From: Pachypanchax playfairii
Lineage: Eukaryota; Chordata; Actinopteri; Cyprinodontiformes; Aplocheilidae
Assembly (NCBI GenBank): GCA_006937955.1
Contig: SSNP01000013.1
Span: 5,872,579 to 5,936,578 of the forward strand
Direction: 5' to 3'
Length of the DNA stretch: 64,000 nt
The position numbers and the translations under genes are program-made. This document shows positions 37,301 to 43,158 of this stretch, piece by piece (within the stretch, counting starts at the first letter, position 1; every line of letters starts with the position of its first letter). The notes under the pieces were generated by a model. The model ran no database searches, had not been told where the DNA came from, and saw only the letters and a program-made list of their open reading frames with translations.

Positions 37301-40258
37301 AGCCCCTCCGTCTGTGTCATTATGATACCGATAGTGTTGCTGTGAATAGAGCCAGTCAGGACTCAATAGAACCGACTGGGACCGTCTCATAAAGGCAGCA
37401 GCGTCTGTCTTTCACCGCAGACTGATTACTGGACTGCGTGTTCGCTCATACATGCCTGTGTGGACTGAAAGACATAATGAGATGTTGTTGTATTATTGAT
37501 GCTCTGCTTCTGCTGCCTACCTGCTGCTAGGTGGGCTGGCAGGCGATCGCTGTGATCTGAATGGTGGGTTGGAAAAGGATCATTCAGTATTTCTTCAGAG
37601 AGAAAGTCTTTTAAAAGGATTCTCCTGTACCACACTGGCTACGTTTACATGCGCCAAATTTCCCCAATCTGATTAAAATCTTGGTCGATCTGAATTCCCA
37701 AATCCCTGTTTACATGGACACTAACTGAAATGATCTGATCATGTCATGAGTACACATGCACCAAGCACTCAATCAGGTTAAATGAGTTGAGCATGCGCAC
37801 AGCGAGTTGTCTTTCTGGGGGAATAAAAAAAAGTAAACAAACTCCGTCCTTTCTGCACGTCTTTCCTGCCCCATCGTGTGCTCGATCTGACTCACGTTAT
37901 CCCCTATATGGACCTTCTGCGGGTGATTACCTTTATGTTTGGGTTTTTACTGGTCGCATTAACCAAGCTAGAGGCTGAATACATATTGCTACTGCTCCTC
38001 CACCACAGGAGAGGAGAGCAGGATGACAGGATGACTGCACCAGCAGACCACTTCTGTTTACTTCCCGCTATGTTTTCTACTTGAGTCTGCGAAAGTGGAA
38101 AGACGTCACGCTGAAGTTGTACGCATGCGCAAAGGGCTCTTTTCACCCTTTCTTTCCGAATGGGTGTATACATGAACGTCTATCCGAATGAAGATCGGAC
38201 AAAACCACCCCTCTCGATCGGAAGTAAATTTCTTTCATTCTGATTGACATGTTTACATGACGTCTTTTTTATCCGATTGGGCGTTTATTCCGATTAAATG
38301 TGCCCATGTAAACGTAGCTATTGTTTCCTGCCCTTTTCAAAATATACATGTCTATAGACAGATCAATCAGTAGATGACCCGAACAAAACTGTCCAACGTC
38401 CTCCCGAGATGTTTTTTCAAATTTACTGTCAAGCAAAAACCCAGATGTTTATTTTGCCCATGAGTTTTTAGTTACCTTTTGATATTTGCAGCTTGCTTTT
38501 TTAGCTAAACGCTCATTTATTTGCAAAGATTGTGTATTTATTATTGCTCTTCAGCAGTACCTCATGAATTCATTGTGCTACATCGAATATCCCCATAAAA
38601 AACAGTTTTCTCTCTCCTTTTTGAAACCATATGAATTCTCCTTGTAACTGGGAACCTGTCTGAAACATTTCCCGAACTTGTAACTGCTCAAGGACAAAAA
38701 TGTGAATCTAACATTACAATTCGCCATGAAATTGCGACTAAAATGTGGATGAATTAAAGTGAAGTTGAGACACTTTGTGATAAAAATCACAGCCAGGAAA
38801 TGTACAAATGAACAGCTGCCATTTATTCAGATGAAAAACTCAAAACCATATGTACCAATTCTGTGTGATTCCAACTGAAAATATGTTGGTTTTTTTATTA
38901 CTCTGTCTCCAATCAGTCGCCATCCATAAGAACTCGAAACTTGTTTGTAAAACTAAACCTCGATGCATTTAAAACCCTGGATTAAAAATTTGTCTCTTAC
39001 ACTTTGTTTTTTTGACAAGAAAATTTAATTTAAAAAGATCATAATTTATGGTGTCAGATTGTTAAAAAAGGAACAAACCATCATAAAACTAATTAAAGCC
39101 GCTGCCGATGAATTGGACCTTTTGACATTTTTCCCACATTTTTTAACACATTTTCAATCTGTTTGTGTCAGTGATTCAGTCGGGGGAGCGTTTCACATCA
39201 GTTCCTGGTGTAAAAACATAGTCGTGTATTTCTGCCTATACAGAAAAAATCAGCAGATGGGTTTTTTTTTTTTTTTTTGTGGAAGGGGTTGAAGCTGAAA
39301 TAAAAATGTATTTTCCTTTTAAAGGTCTTTACTGCAGTAGAGTGTTTTGTCATCAGCTGTTAAACCAGTAAATTATTTTTTAAAATCTTATCTGAACATC
39401 TTGCACAATGGCTCAAATCGCAGTTTCTTTCTGAATTGATTTTATTTAAAGACCCACTCCGATGAAAATCGGGTTTTTTATGTTGTTAACATGTTGTTTT
39501 AGCATTTTTCTGACGCTAGAGGGCATATCTGGGTGGGCTACAAGCTATCTCCTGCTCTGCTAGCTGTAAGCTAGCGAAAGCACTAGCATAAAAGAAAATC
39601 TATAGGACATATCTTAAGAAAATCAAGCTCAAAATGGCATTTCTGCATTCAAATCACTGTAAATCAGTAGCAGACTCAAAAATATGATCTAAAATAGAGT
39701 GCATTCTAATGTGATCTAGGAAAGCCACTGGGCGGGCCACAAGCTCCTGCTTCACTAGCTGTAAGCTAGCAGTAGCGCTAGCATAAACATAGAACTCTCA
39801 TCATTTAATGTAAAGACCACTGAAAGAATTTTACAATAGTTCAAAAACATGATCAGAGTGGGTCACAAAGCTCAAATAAAAGCGATCCTTCAACATGAAG
39901 TAGGAGCCTTTATTAATGAAACAACTAAATAAACTAATTCATGAAACTGATCTGAGTTCCATGTAGTTGTTTCTATTCCTGCTGATCACATCGTCACTGT
40001 TATCAACCAAACACAAGCAATGAAACGTGTTTCTTTTAATGTCACACAATTAAACAAATTCTGTATGTATTTAATATTTCCCCCCCTCTTTTTTGCATGT
40101 TTGGATAGAAATTTCCAGAACTGAAGTTTAAGTATGTGGAAGAAGATCAGCCGGAGGACTTCTTCATCCCTTACGTCTGGTCTCTGGTCTACAACTCTGG
40201 GGTCGGTCTCTACTGGAGCCCTGATGGCATCGAGCTTTTCAGCATGGACTCTGGCTGA
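1221..40258 (+). CDS. dym: Dymeclin (3' part of gene, 11 coding exons)
   Basis: Dymeclin is a conserved Golgi-associated peripheral protein needed for Golgi organisation and vesicle traffic; loss in humans causes Dyggve-Melchior-Clausen and Smith-McCort skeletal dysplasias (established knowledge). Eleven exons join in frame at GT-AG introns: 1221-1346, 2428-2564, 8357-8542, 8689-8867, 10207-10332, 10472-10585, 10705-10799, 14669-14768, 28692-28874, 31072-31185, 40109-40258. They give 502 residues ending in TGA, matching human DYM from about residue 166 to its C-terminus. Recognisable segments include SRLVKTLLYNFIRQEK, NQSLLLLLVLANLTD, LYHVEERNSHHVYMALIILL, LSKKHNKVLEQATQSLRG and FFIPYVWSLVYNS. 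Hydrophobic Leu/Ile/Val-rich helices recur, as in the family. The start codon and about 165 N-terminal residues, including the N-myristoylation site known in mammals, lie upstream of the window. No frameshift or premature stop is seen, so the gene appears intact here. Assignment rests on recalled family sequence, not a database search. Confidence 0.95.
1347..2427. other. dym intron with MITE copy
   Basis: AT-rich intron. About 1612-2051 is a copy of the GACCCACT-type element listed separately. Nothing else was recognised. Confidence 0.6.
1612..2051. mobile_element. GACCCACT-type MITE, truncated copy
   Basis: This stretch shares a long block with 39446-39868, including TGCTAGCTGTAAGCTAG, GTAGCGCTAGCATAAAC and the right end GTGGGTCTTTAA. 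The right end keeps a TTAA at 2048-2051. The left end, which in the other copy begins TTAAAGACCCACTCCGATG, is missing here. The ends and lack of coding capacity suggest a non-autonomous DNA transposon; superfamily not proven (TTAA targets are known for piggyBac). Confidence 0.6.
2428..2564 (+). CDS. dym: dym exon (window exon 2)
   Basis: Acceptor TTCCCAG at 2421-2427 and donor GTACGG at 2565. The exon completes a Ser codon, then encodes LCLTSRLVKTLLYNFIRQEK and continues to GGLLYGLASGVA, the best conserved block of dymeclin. It ends with one base of the next split Ser codon. Human has a Pro/Gly-rich PPPPGAHVF where this copy has CPPATHVF. Confidence 0.93.
3035..3361. mobile_element. hAT-like non-autonomous element (GGGGTCATCAACT type)
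   Basis: The left end TAGGGGTCATCAACT and right end AGTTGATGATCA are inverted repeats. The inside has GGGCCAG-rich and CGGGCCGCC-rich ends, a pattern common in hAT-derived fish repeats. No clear 8-bp target duplication could be matched, and no transposase remains. Confidence 0.55.
5383..5470. repeat. Fish interspersed repeat fragment (CCGCTTATCCGGGG type)
   Basis: The stretch has CATTCATTCATTCTCCTCCG, then CTTATCCGGGGCGGGGTCAC and an AAGCCCAGACTTCCCTCTCC tail. This wording is characteristic of an abundant fish retroelement-derived 3' tail. The exact family is not assigned. Confidence 0.5.
5635..5922. mobile_element. GATACC-type hAT-like MITE, copy 1
   Basis: The right end reads GGTATCGGTGCATCCCTA, with the internal block GGTATCGGCCCCGATACC and a central AATATTAATAAAAAT stretch shared with the copies at 11505, 13093 and 33684. 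The left end is decayed (GGATGTGAGTACTTGGATAC). No open reading frame of note. Confidence 0.65.
6987..7000 (+). promoter_or_regulatory. Candidate CTCF site in dym intron
   Basis: CCACTAGATGGCAA fits the vertebrate CTCF core (CCASYAGRKGGCRS) at 13 of 14 positions. Sequence match only; binding is not shown. Confidence 0.35.
8248..8325. mobile_element. Short near-palindromic MITE
   Basis: The arms GTACAGACCAAAAGTTTGGA and TCCAAACTTTTGGTCTGTAC are exact inverted copies, joined by a short centre, so the whole 78 bp can fold into one hairpin. TA dinucleotides lie at both outer edges, which suits a Tc1/mariner-type MITE. The same palindrome type is widespread in fish. Confidence 0.7.
8357..8542 (+). 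CDS. dym: dym exon (window exon 3)
   Basis: Acceptor TTGCAG at 8351-8356, donor GTGACA at 8543. It completes the split Ser codon and encodes GLWSVFTLGGTGSRAG, then NQSLLLLLVLANLTD and NPYRQAITCFRNTQ. The Leu-rich block is one of the hydrophobic helices of dymeclin. The following intron is only 146 bp (8543-8688). Confidence 0.93.
8689..8867 (+). CDS. dym: dym exon (window exon 4)
   Basis: Acceptor TGTAG at 8684-8688, donor GTGGGT at 8868. It encodes TSSLPVEPPHSFQINFNSLY, then ALCEQQRSDQATLLLYTLLH and RTYILSRTDMDNL. It ends on a codon boundary (phase 0). The match to human SIPHAFQINFNSLYTALCEQ is very close. Confidence 0.93.
8868..10206. other. dym intron, 1.3 kb
   Basis: Mostly occupied by the AGAGGCC-type element at 9403-9941. 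The rest is AT-rich and featureless. Confidence 0.6.
9403..9941. mobile_element. AGAGGCC-type TTAA element, copy 1 (end-truncated)
   Basis: Inverse orientation relative to 21364-21947 and 35750-36352. Shared landmarks include CAGGAAGACACGACGTCTGA, AGCATGCTGCTGGCTAAAAG and an AGCCAATCAGAGTCCAGCAA CCAAT-box-like block. The end at 9941 keeps GGCCTCTTTAAG. The other end stops at GGTGTTCTTACCTTCAT, so about 70 bp are missing. No long open frame. Confidence 0.65.
10207..10332 (+). CDS. dym: dym exon (window exon 5)
   Basis: Acceptor TCTCAG at 10201-10206, donor GTAAGC at 10333; 42 whole codons. It encodes VLPILEILYHVEERNSHHVY, then ALIILLILTEDDAFNRSIHE and V, nearly identical to the mammalian segment. 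An open frame continues past the donor to 10704, but that read-through is intron sequence. The next intron is 139 bp. Confidence 0.95.
10472..10585 (+). CDS. dym: dym exon (window exon 6)
   Basis: A strong polypyrimidine tract precedes the ATAG acceptor at 10468-10471; donor GTGAAA is at 10586. It has 38 codons, ALKNISWYTERSLTEISLGS followed by LLILVVIRTIQFNMTRTR, with a hydrophobic LLILVVI core. Phase 0 at both ends. The next intron is 119 bp. Confidence 0.95.
10705..10799 (+). CDS. dym: dym exon (window exon 7)
   Basis: Acceptor CTGTAG ends at 10704, donor GTAAGG at 10800. It encodes [20 protein letters not shown], then YLHQYAAQRII, and ends with AG of a split Ser codon. The segment is almost invariant in vertebrate dymeclin. 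Confidence 0.95.
11505..11806. mobile_element. GATACC-type hAT-like MITE, copy 2
   Basis: Same family and orientation as the copy at 5635. The left end (GCAACAATGCCACAATTTTC) is mutated; the right end TATTGGTGCATCCCTA is intact. The centre shares AATATTAATAAAAATGACCA with the other copies. Confidence 0.65.
12780..12975 (-). pseudogene. Tc1/mariner transposase C-terminal relic
   Basis: On the minus strand this reads ENLWCDLKRAVHAQKPSNLK, then ELEMFYKEEWSKIPPTRIQN and LIGSYRKRLEAVISVKRRS. That is the C-terminal region of Tc1-family DDE transposases, where NLW(x)LK follows the last catalytic acid. Only this 3' part remains, so it is a dead copy. Surrounding sequence from about 12742 to 13071 is probably the rest of the element. 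Confidence 0.8.
13093..13332. mobile_element. GATACC-type hAT-like MITE, copy 3 with 8-bp target duplication
   Basis: The left end AAGGGATGCAACGATACCAC pairs with the right end GGTATTGGTGCATCGCTA. It is flanked by GTTTGCAG at 13085-13092 and GTTTGCTG at 13333-13340, a 7-of-8 match, as expected for an 8-bp hAT target-site duplication. It is shorter than the other copies by an internal deletion. Confidence 0.7.
14669..14768 (+). CDS. dym: dym exon (window exon 8)
   Basis: Acceptor TTTCAG at 14663-14668, donor GTGAGT at 14769. It completes the Ser codon and encodes LFALLSKKHNKVLEQATQSL, then RGRQEDNTALPDY. The short acidic linker RQEDNTA replaces human SLSSNDV; the flanks match. A CA microsatellite begins within about 12 bp after the donor. 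Confidence 0.94.
16242..17163. mobile_element. Harbinger/PIF-like element with CTACRTTCAGACTG termini
   Basis: The left end AGACTACATTCAGACTG and the right end CAGTCTGAACGTAGCCT are inverted repeats. Subterminal repeats of AAATCAGATAC and GGTCAC occur near the right end. It carries a minus-strand frame with a MYB/SANT-like domain (listed separately). That domain is typical of the second protein of Harbinger/PIF elements, so this family is inferred; no DDE transposase is present. Target duplication could not be decided. Confidence 0.6.
16637..17002 (-). pseudogene. MYB/SANT-like (trihelix-type) DNA-binding protein relic of a transposon
   Basis: A 121-codon frame with a MYB/SANT-like region at about residues 50-105: spaced Trp/Leu/Ile residues in ELINIWGDSSVQAKLEG, then VFENISKEMAECGFKRTW and LQCQRKVKTL. 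This pattern (core aromatic residues plus RTWxQCQRKVK) is that of Harbinger MYB-like proteins and related host paralogues. In the autonomous element this protein helps the transposase bind transposon ends and enter the nucleus. Here it sits inside short inverted repeats without transposase and is probably a relic, though the domain itself is still open. The first 45 residues look like non-coding translation. Confidence 0.6.
17178..17800 (-). pseudogene. Decayed Tc1/mariner transposase
   Basis: On the minus strand, pieces in different frames match Tc1 transposase order: RSDKTKVSFFGINSDVDVHH (catalytic SDETKxxLFG region, about 17600-17665), then LWRELKLRETESKKPKV (the post-catalytic LWxELK segment, about 17270-17320). 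Stops and frameshifts separate them. A dead copy, of a different subfamily from the relic at 12780. Confidence 0.7.
21364..21947. mobile_element. AGAGGCC-type TTAA element, copy 2
   Basis: Runs from a decayed left end (CCATTTCATACAAATTTCAG) to the right end GGAAGGGCCTCTTTAA, with TTAA at 21944-21947. It carries the same CCAAT-box-like CTGATTGGCTAACAAAC and CAGACGTCGTGTCTTCCTGT blocks as the other copies. Confidence 0.65.
22925..22952. repeat. GAT/ATG trinucleotide microsatellite
   Basis: About nine units of GAT. It lies inside a repeat-poor, motif-rich intron block. Confidence 0.9.
24833..25107. mobile_element. Probable MITE with CCTTTCAC ends
   Basis: The left end GGCCCTTTCACGC and right end GGTGTGAAAGGACC are short inverted repeats, with CG-rich subterminal sequence (GCGGCGGCAAAGCGCCG) inside. 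This resembles known fish MITEs. No second copy was seen in the window, so confidence is limited. Confidence 0.4.
26073..26749. mobile_element. CAGTACTG-type TTAA MITE, copy 1
   Basis: A 677-bp unit flanked by TTAA at 26073-26076 and 26746-26749. The ends TTAAAACAGTACTGAATAAC and GTTATTTTGTACTGCTTTAA are inverted repeats of over 20 bp. It shares the block GACCCAGAGGGCTTTTATAT and others with the copy at 34143 in opposite orientation. No intact open frame. Confidence 0.72.
28692..28874 (+). CDS. dym: dym exon (window exon 9)
   Basis: A C/T-rich tract leads to the CACAG acceptor at 28687-28691; donor GTCAGT at 28875. It has 61 codons, including [20 protein letters not shown], then NPNLVYALLYKRELFEQFRT and HPSFQDIMQNLDT. 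It is highly conserved with human, and the preceding intron is the largest dym intron in the window (13.9 kb). Confidence 0.95.
28875..31071. other. dym intron, 2.2 kb
   Basis: No mobile element recognised. The first 600 bases (28990-29560) are less AT-rich than the rest and might be constrained. A-run at about 29589-29608 and T-run at about 29946-29959. Nothing else. Confidence 0.5.
31072..31185 (+). CDS. dym: dym exon (window exon 10)
   Basis: Acceptor TTTAG ends at 31071, donor GTAAAC at 31186. It has 38 codons: VIGFFSQRLEQAGSDLSVER then VQEVIMKGAQALPKDRLK. Human reads VISFFSSRLLQAGAELSVER at this place. Phase 0 at both ends. Confidence 0.94.
32417..33091. mobile_element. MITE with TTACCCCTC termini and a central hairpin
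   Basis: A 675-bp unit whose ends are long inverted repeats: left TTACCCCTCTTTTCCACCGG, right (reverse complement) TTACCCCTCCTTTCCACTGG. Both arms continue into CACGTTACTGCAGCAGCA, with an 8-base indel between them. CpG content is high compared with the surrounding intron. A perfect 18-bp hairpin lies at 32557-32597. No coding capacity; superfamily not assigned. Confidence 0.65.
32557..32597. repeat. Perfect 18-bp inverted repeat with 5-base loop
   Basis: The left arm at 32557-32574 (ACGAAGTCACGCGGGATT) and the right arm at 32580-32597 are exact reverse complements; the loop is TTGCT. It sits off-centre inside the TTACCCC element, so it may be a footprint of a nested inversion or a structural part of the element. 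Confidence 0.9.
33684..34046. mobile_element. GATACC-type hAT-like MITE, copy 4 (inverted) with 8-bp target duplication
   Basis: Opposite orientation to the other three. Ends are TAGGGATGCACTGATAC and GTATCGTTGCATCCCTA. Flanks are GCTACAAA at 33676-33683 and GCTTCAAA at 34047-34054, 7 of 8 identical. This is the longest copy (363 bp) and still has no coding capacity. Confidence 0.72.
34143..34810. mobile_element. CAGTACTG-type TTAA MITE, copy 2 (inverted)
   Basis: A 668-bp unit with TTAA at 34143-34146 and 34807-34810. Ends are TTAAAGCAGTACTGAATAAC and GTTATTTAGTACTGCTTTAA. It matches 26073-26749 in reverse over nearly its whole length. An 87-codon minus-strand frame inside (34455-34718) ends EGFYIENIREGS, but the other copy does not keep it open, so it is unlikely to be a gene. 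Confidence 0.72.
35750..36352. mobile_element. AGAGGCC-type TTAA element, copy 3 (full length)
   Basis: A 603-bp unit with TTAA at both ends (35750-35753 and 36349-36352). Ends read TTAAATAGGCCATTTC and GAAGGGCCTCTTTAA, short inverted repeats. It contains CTGATTGGCTAACAAAC, a CCAAT box in inverse orientation. No transposase; a 75-codon frame inside has no recognisable domain. Confidence 0.68.
37637..38320. mobile_element. MITE with GGCTACGTTTACATG termini
   Basis: The left end GGCTACGTTTACATGCG and right end CCCATGTAAACGTAGCT are inverted repeats about 684 bp apart, with repeated internal TTTACATG and CGATTG/TCCGAT motifs. Elements with these ends are common in fish. No transposase. A target duplication is not obvious. 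Confidence 0.65.
39446..39868. mobile_element. GACCCACT-type MITE, fuller copy with internal duplication
   Basis: The left end reads TTAAAGACCCACTCCGATGA and the right end has GATCAGAGTGGGTC, its inverted partner. Inside, the GCTAGCTGTAAGCTAG block occurs twice (about 39530-39590 and 39725-39790), so this copy carries a partial duplication compared with 1612-2051. The right-hand TTAA is lost or mutated. No coding potential. Confidence 0.6.
40109..40258 (+). CDS. dym: dym last coding exon with stop codon
   Basis: A C/T-rich stretch ends in the GATAG acceptor at 40104-40108. It encodes KFPELKFKYVEEDQPEDFFI, then PYVWSLVYNSGVGLYWSPDG and IELFSMDSG, with TGA at 40256-40258. Human ends LFTMDSD, so the C-terminus is complete and of normal length. 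Confidence 0.96.
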   Translation, partial: KFPELKFKYVEEDQPEDFFIPYVWSLVYNSGVGLYWSPDGIELFSMDSG

Positions 40259-41370
40259 AAACGGATGAAAAGCCTCCTTCAGAACAGAATAAACAGACTG
40301 ATGTGTGTGTGTGTGTGTGTGTGTTTTGGGTGTGTATGTGTGTGTGTAATCCTTTATAGAATGTGCACGCTGCTTTCAAAGTGCCTCAACCTTGTTGTAG
40401 GTGATGGTGTTCCTCTTTATGCAGCACAACATTGTATTGTAATAATAATAATAATAATAATAATTTCTCTGCTTCTACACTGAGAAGCTTCATCTGCTGG
40501 TTAACGGCTCACACTGTAGCTTCCACTTATTTACACATATCCCTCCTCTGAATGCCTGTTTATTAGGATATACTAGTTTCTGTTATGTAAGAAACTCGAG
40601 TCTGAGGCGATGGATGATTCAGTGTCTTCATCAATTAGAAGAGATTCACCAAAAATGTTACACCAGTAAACATACTGCATTTCAACATTTATCTGCATTG
40701 TAATATACTGGATTTTAAGCATTATTATTAGAACTTTAGGTTTTATTTGCTGATTCTTTGAGTGCAGCAGGTTTGGATGAAGGGTTTGTGTTTGTGAAAT
40801 TACTGATGAGTCCAAAAAAAAAAAAAGAATTATCGTCCTTTTTCTGTTGAGACATGCAGGAATTATTAGTGTTACTGGTTGTTTAATGTCCCACATTCAA
40901 AGTGCAGTTTAATTAAAGCCTCATTTAAGTCCCTGGATAATATTAGTCCCCTGCATCACACTGATTTGTGGGAATTTATCGTTGCTTCCTTCCAGCTTTT
41001 TAATTTGTCTTTTCTCAGAATTTGTAATTAGCATTTTTCTGGATGGTAACCCAAGGCAAACGCTTAAACTAGGACAGACCGTAAATCTCTTGCTCCGACT
41101 CTTCAATTTGTTACTTCATTTGCATGTTTAACAAGAGACTTAAGTTATTTATTTTCATGTGTTTTTATATATCACAAATATATATATATCGTATATATTC
41201 AACAACCCTAAATGTAAATGGTGGTGGTACAAAGTGACTGCTGCTGAGAAAAACAATGGAAGTATTTCCAGATGGAGAAATGAGCTTTTTATTATTGCGT
41301 TTAACACGACAAGATTTTGTGAAAGCGGTTTAGTTTGAGAACAAGATTCTGAATAAAAATGTGAAAACAA
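40259..41370 (+). other. dym: dym 3' untranslated region (end uncertain)
   Basis: This non-coding sequence follows the dym stop. Three possible poly(A) signals are visible: AATAAA at 40288-40293, only 30 bases after the stop and directly ahead of a TG repeat that could act as a GU-rich downstream element; ATTAAA at 40912-40917; and AATAAA at 41352-41357. A TG microsatellite (about 40302-40346) and an ATA/AAT microsatellite (about 40440-40463) lie inside. Which signal is used cannot be read from DNA alone. Confidence 0.5.
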
Positions 41371-42879
41371 ATTTACTTGGTGTCAAAAGGTTTTTAAGAA
41401 AAGCAAAATGTAGCATGTTTGTATAGATTCTGCCCCATTTTAGGAATAATTAAACACATGTAAGACGTTTATGTGAGTTTTATTGGTCATAGAGAAAAGA
41501 TAGGTTAAAATCATAAATTATTCTAGCTTTTATTTGTGAGGGATCTTTAAGATTCTTCTGTGTCAAAACACGTGTTTGCATTTTATGAGTTGTAACCAGT
41601 TCCTGTTAGCAGGATATGGATGAAATAACGTGGCTAATTTTCATTTTAAACCATTATGATACTGTTTTATAAAAGTTTCTATTTTATGAAGGCTTTTACT
41701 TTGTAAAACAAAGATTTTTGAATCTATCTTGTTCTTCTCTCCCAGCAAAATGGTGTCTGCACTGGTGCTGTTTGCGCATTAAATCAAGTATTATATATGA
41801 ATATAAAAGAAAAACTCACCCATGTTTACACAAAATACTGCAAGAGTAGAAAGTGTGTAATTCTTGAATGACTTGCCTTTAGCATGAAGTATTTACAGCC
41901 TCCTGAGAGCTGATGGTACTTTGAATCTTAGAAGAAGAAACTAAGGAAAAGGAGCATCAGCTGCACCGCTGCCTTCACACAGAGTGTCAAACATCTAAAT
42001 AAATTCACAAAACTTTGGTGACATCCGTAGTTGATGCTTTTTTACACTCAGAATTAAAACCTTAAGATGTCGGAACATTTTGAACCAGATGAAGCTTCAC
42101 ATCCAGAGGCAAACAAACAGAACCCAAAGTCATTATGTGGGATAATTATTTTAAGCTTTACTGGCAGAAAGATTTTCAAAGAAACAACAAATCTGAAGAC
42201 GCATCGTGTTCCCAACAACACCTTGCGATCTGTTCACATTAATGTTTTGATAAATAATACAAACCTGGTAATTCTCCTGTTTTGAGCCTTTATCTAACTG
42301 TTGTCTCATTTAAAAGCACATCCAAACTTTTCAATCTGTGATAGTCGTGACACTCAAAGGACTCAAATTATGCAGAAAACTTTGACTAAAAACAGCAATT
42401 TTTTTTTTTTTTTTTTGGTTCTGGACAGTAAATAAGACGAGAAGCATCAGCGGTCCGACTCTTAAATAACTCTGTTAATGCGCCTAAAGTGCTAAATGCG
42501 TCTCACGTGGTTCAGTATTGTCACGGCTACAGAGGCGGCATGAAACCGAGATGGAAAAGGTTTACAGCACAAAGATCCCTTCTGTGCTGCAGAAGCTCCC
42601 ACTTCCTCAGAGAATTTCATGCCTTTTGGCGCTGTAGTAATGATTTTCATGCTTGAAGTTTACGGACCCTCAAGGGCGAAACATAATGGATGCAATCTAA
42701 TGTAAAGAATGGCCCGTCTTTGGCTTCGGGGTTGACAGTAGGTTACAGTGACATTGGACGCTGAAGGAGACCGAGAAGCGAGTCTTCTCTCTGGTCTCAC
42801 TCTCACCTGCTCCATTAACACGGTACCAGATGGTTAAACGAAGGTTTTTACAAAGTGACATGGCTCTCCTTGTTCCTCT

Positions 42880-43158
42880 ATGGAGCGTGGGTTATTTTAC
42901 TATATGCTCCCATTTCAAAGTGGTGGCGGGAAGATGGATGAAGCATGGGATTGTGGGATCGAGCGGTTATCCTTATTTCCAACTTCTCCTAAAGGTCTGA
43001 GAGACTATGTGACTCCAAAGCTAGAGGTCAAACCCAGGACTCCACAAAGAAGTAGGGCGACAGACCGGTTTGCTAGTGATCCTCTTGTGATCTGGATCTC
43101 ATTAATTTTACTGATTGCCATGATAACAGTGGGAGGTTGTACAGTTCAGCAGTTTTAG
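42880..43158 (+). CDS. Uncharacterised ORF, possible small tail-anchored membrane protein (doubtful)
   Basis: A 92-codon frame starting at ATG (in-frame TGA a few codons upstream) and ending in TAG. Residues 1-66 are polar, with Lys/Arg/Pro-rich text such as LEVKPRTPQRSRATDRF. Residues about 67-87 (DPLVIWISLILLIAMITVGG) form one clean hydrophobic helix, followed by only CTVQQF, which would be a tail-anchored layout. A poly(A)-like AATAAA occurs about 65 bases after the stop (near 43224). I do not recognise the protein. ORFs of this length arise by chance in 64 kb, so only its membrane-protein-like organisation and the nearby poly(A) signal support it. Confidence 0.25.
   Translation: MERGLFYYMLPFQSGGGKMDEAWDCGIERLSLFPTSPKGLRDYVTPKLEVKPRTPQRSRATDRFASDPLVIWISLILLIAMITVGGCTVQQF

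Larger units (their letters stand above)
31186..40108. other. dym intron, 8.9 kb
   Basis: Holds a motif-rich, repeat-free block at 31370-31920, the TTACCCC element at 32417-33091, GATACC MITE copy 4, the CAGTACTG and AGAGGCC elements, a TTTACATG-type MITE at 37637-38320 and the GACCCACT-type MITE at 39446. Open frames such as 37787-37978 lie inside these elements and look non-coding. Confidence 0.6.
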
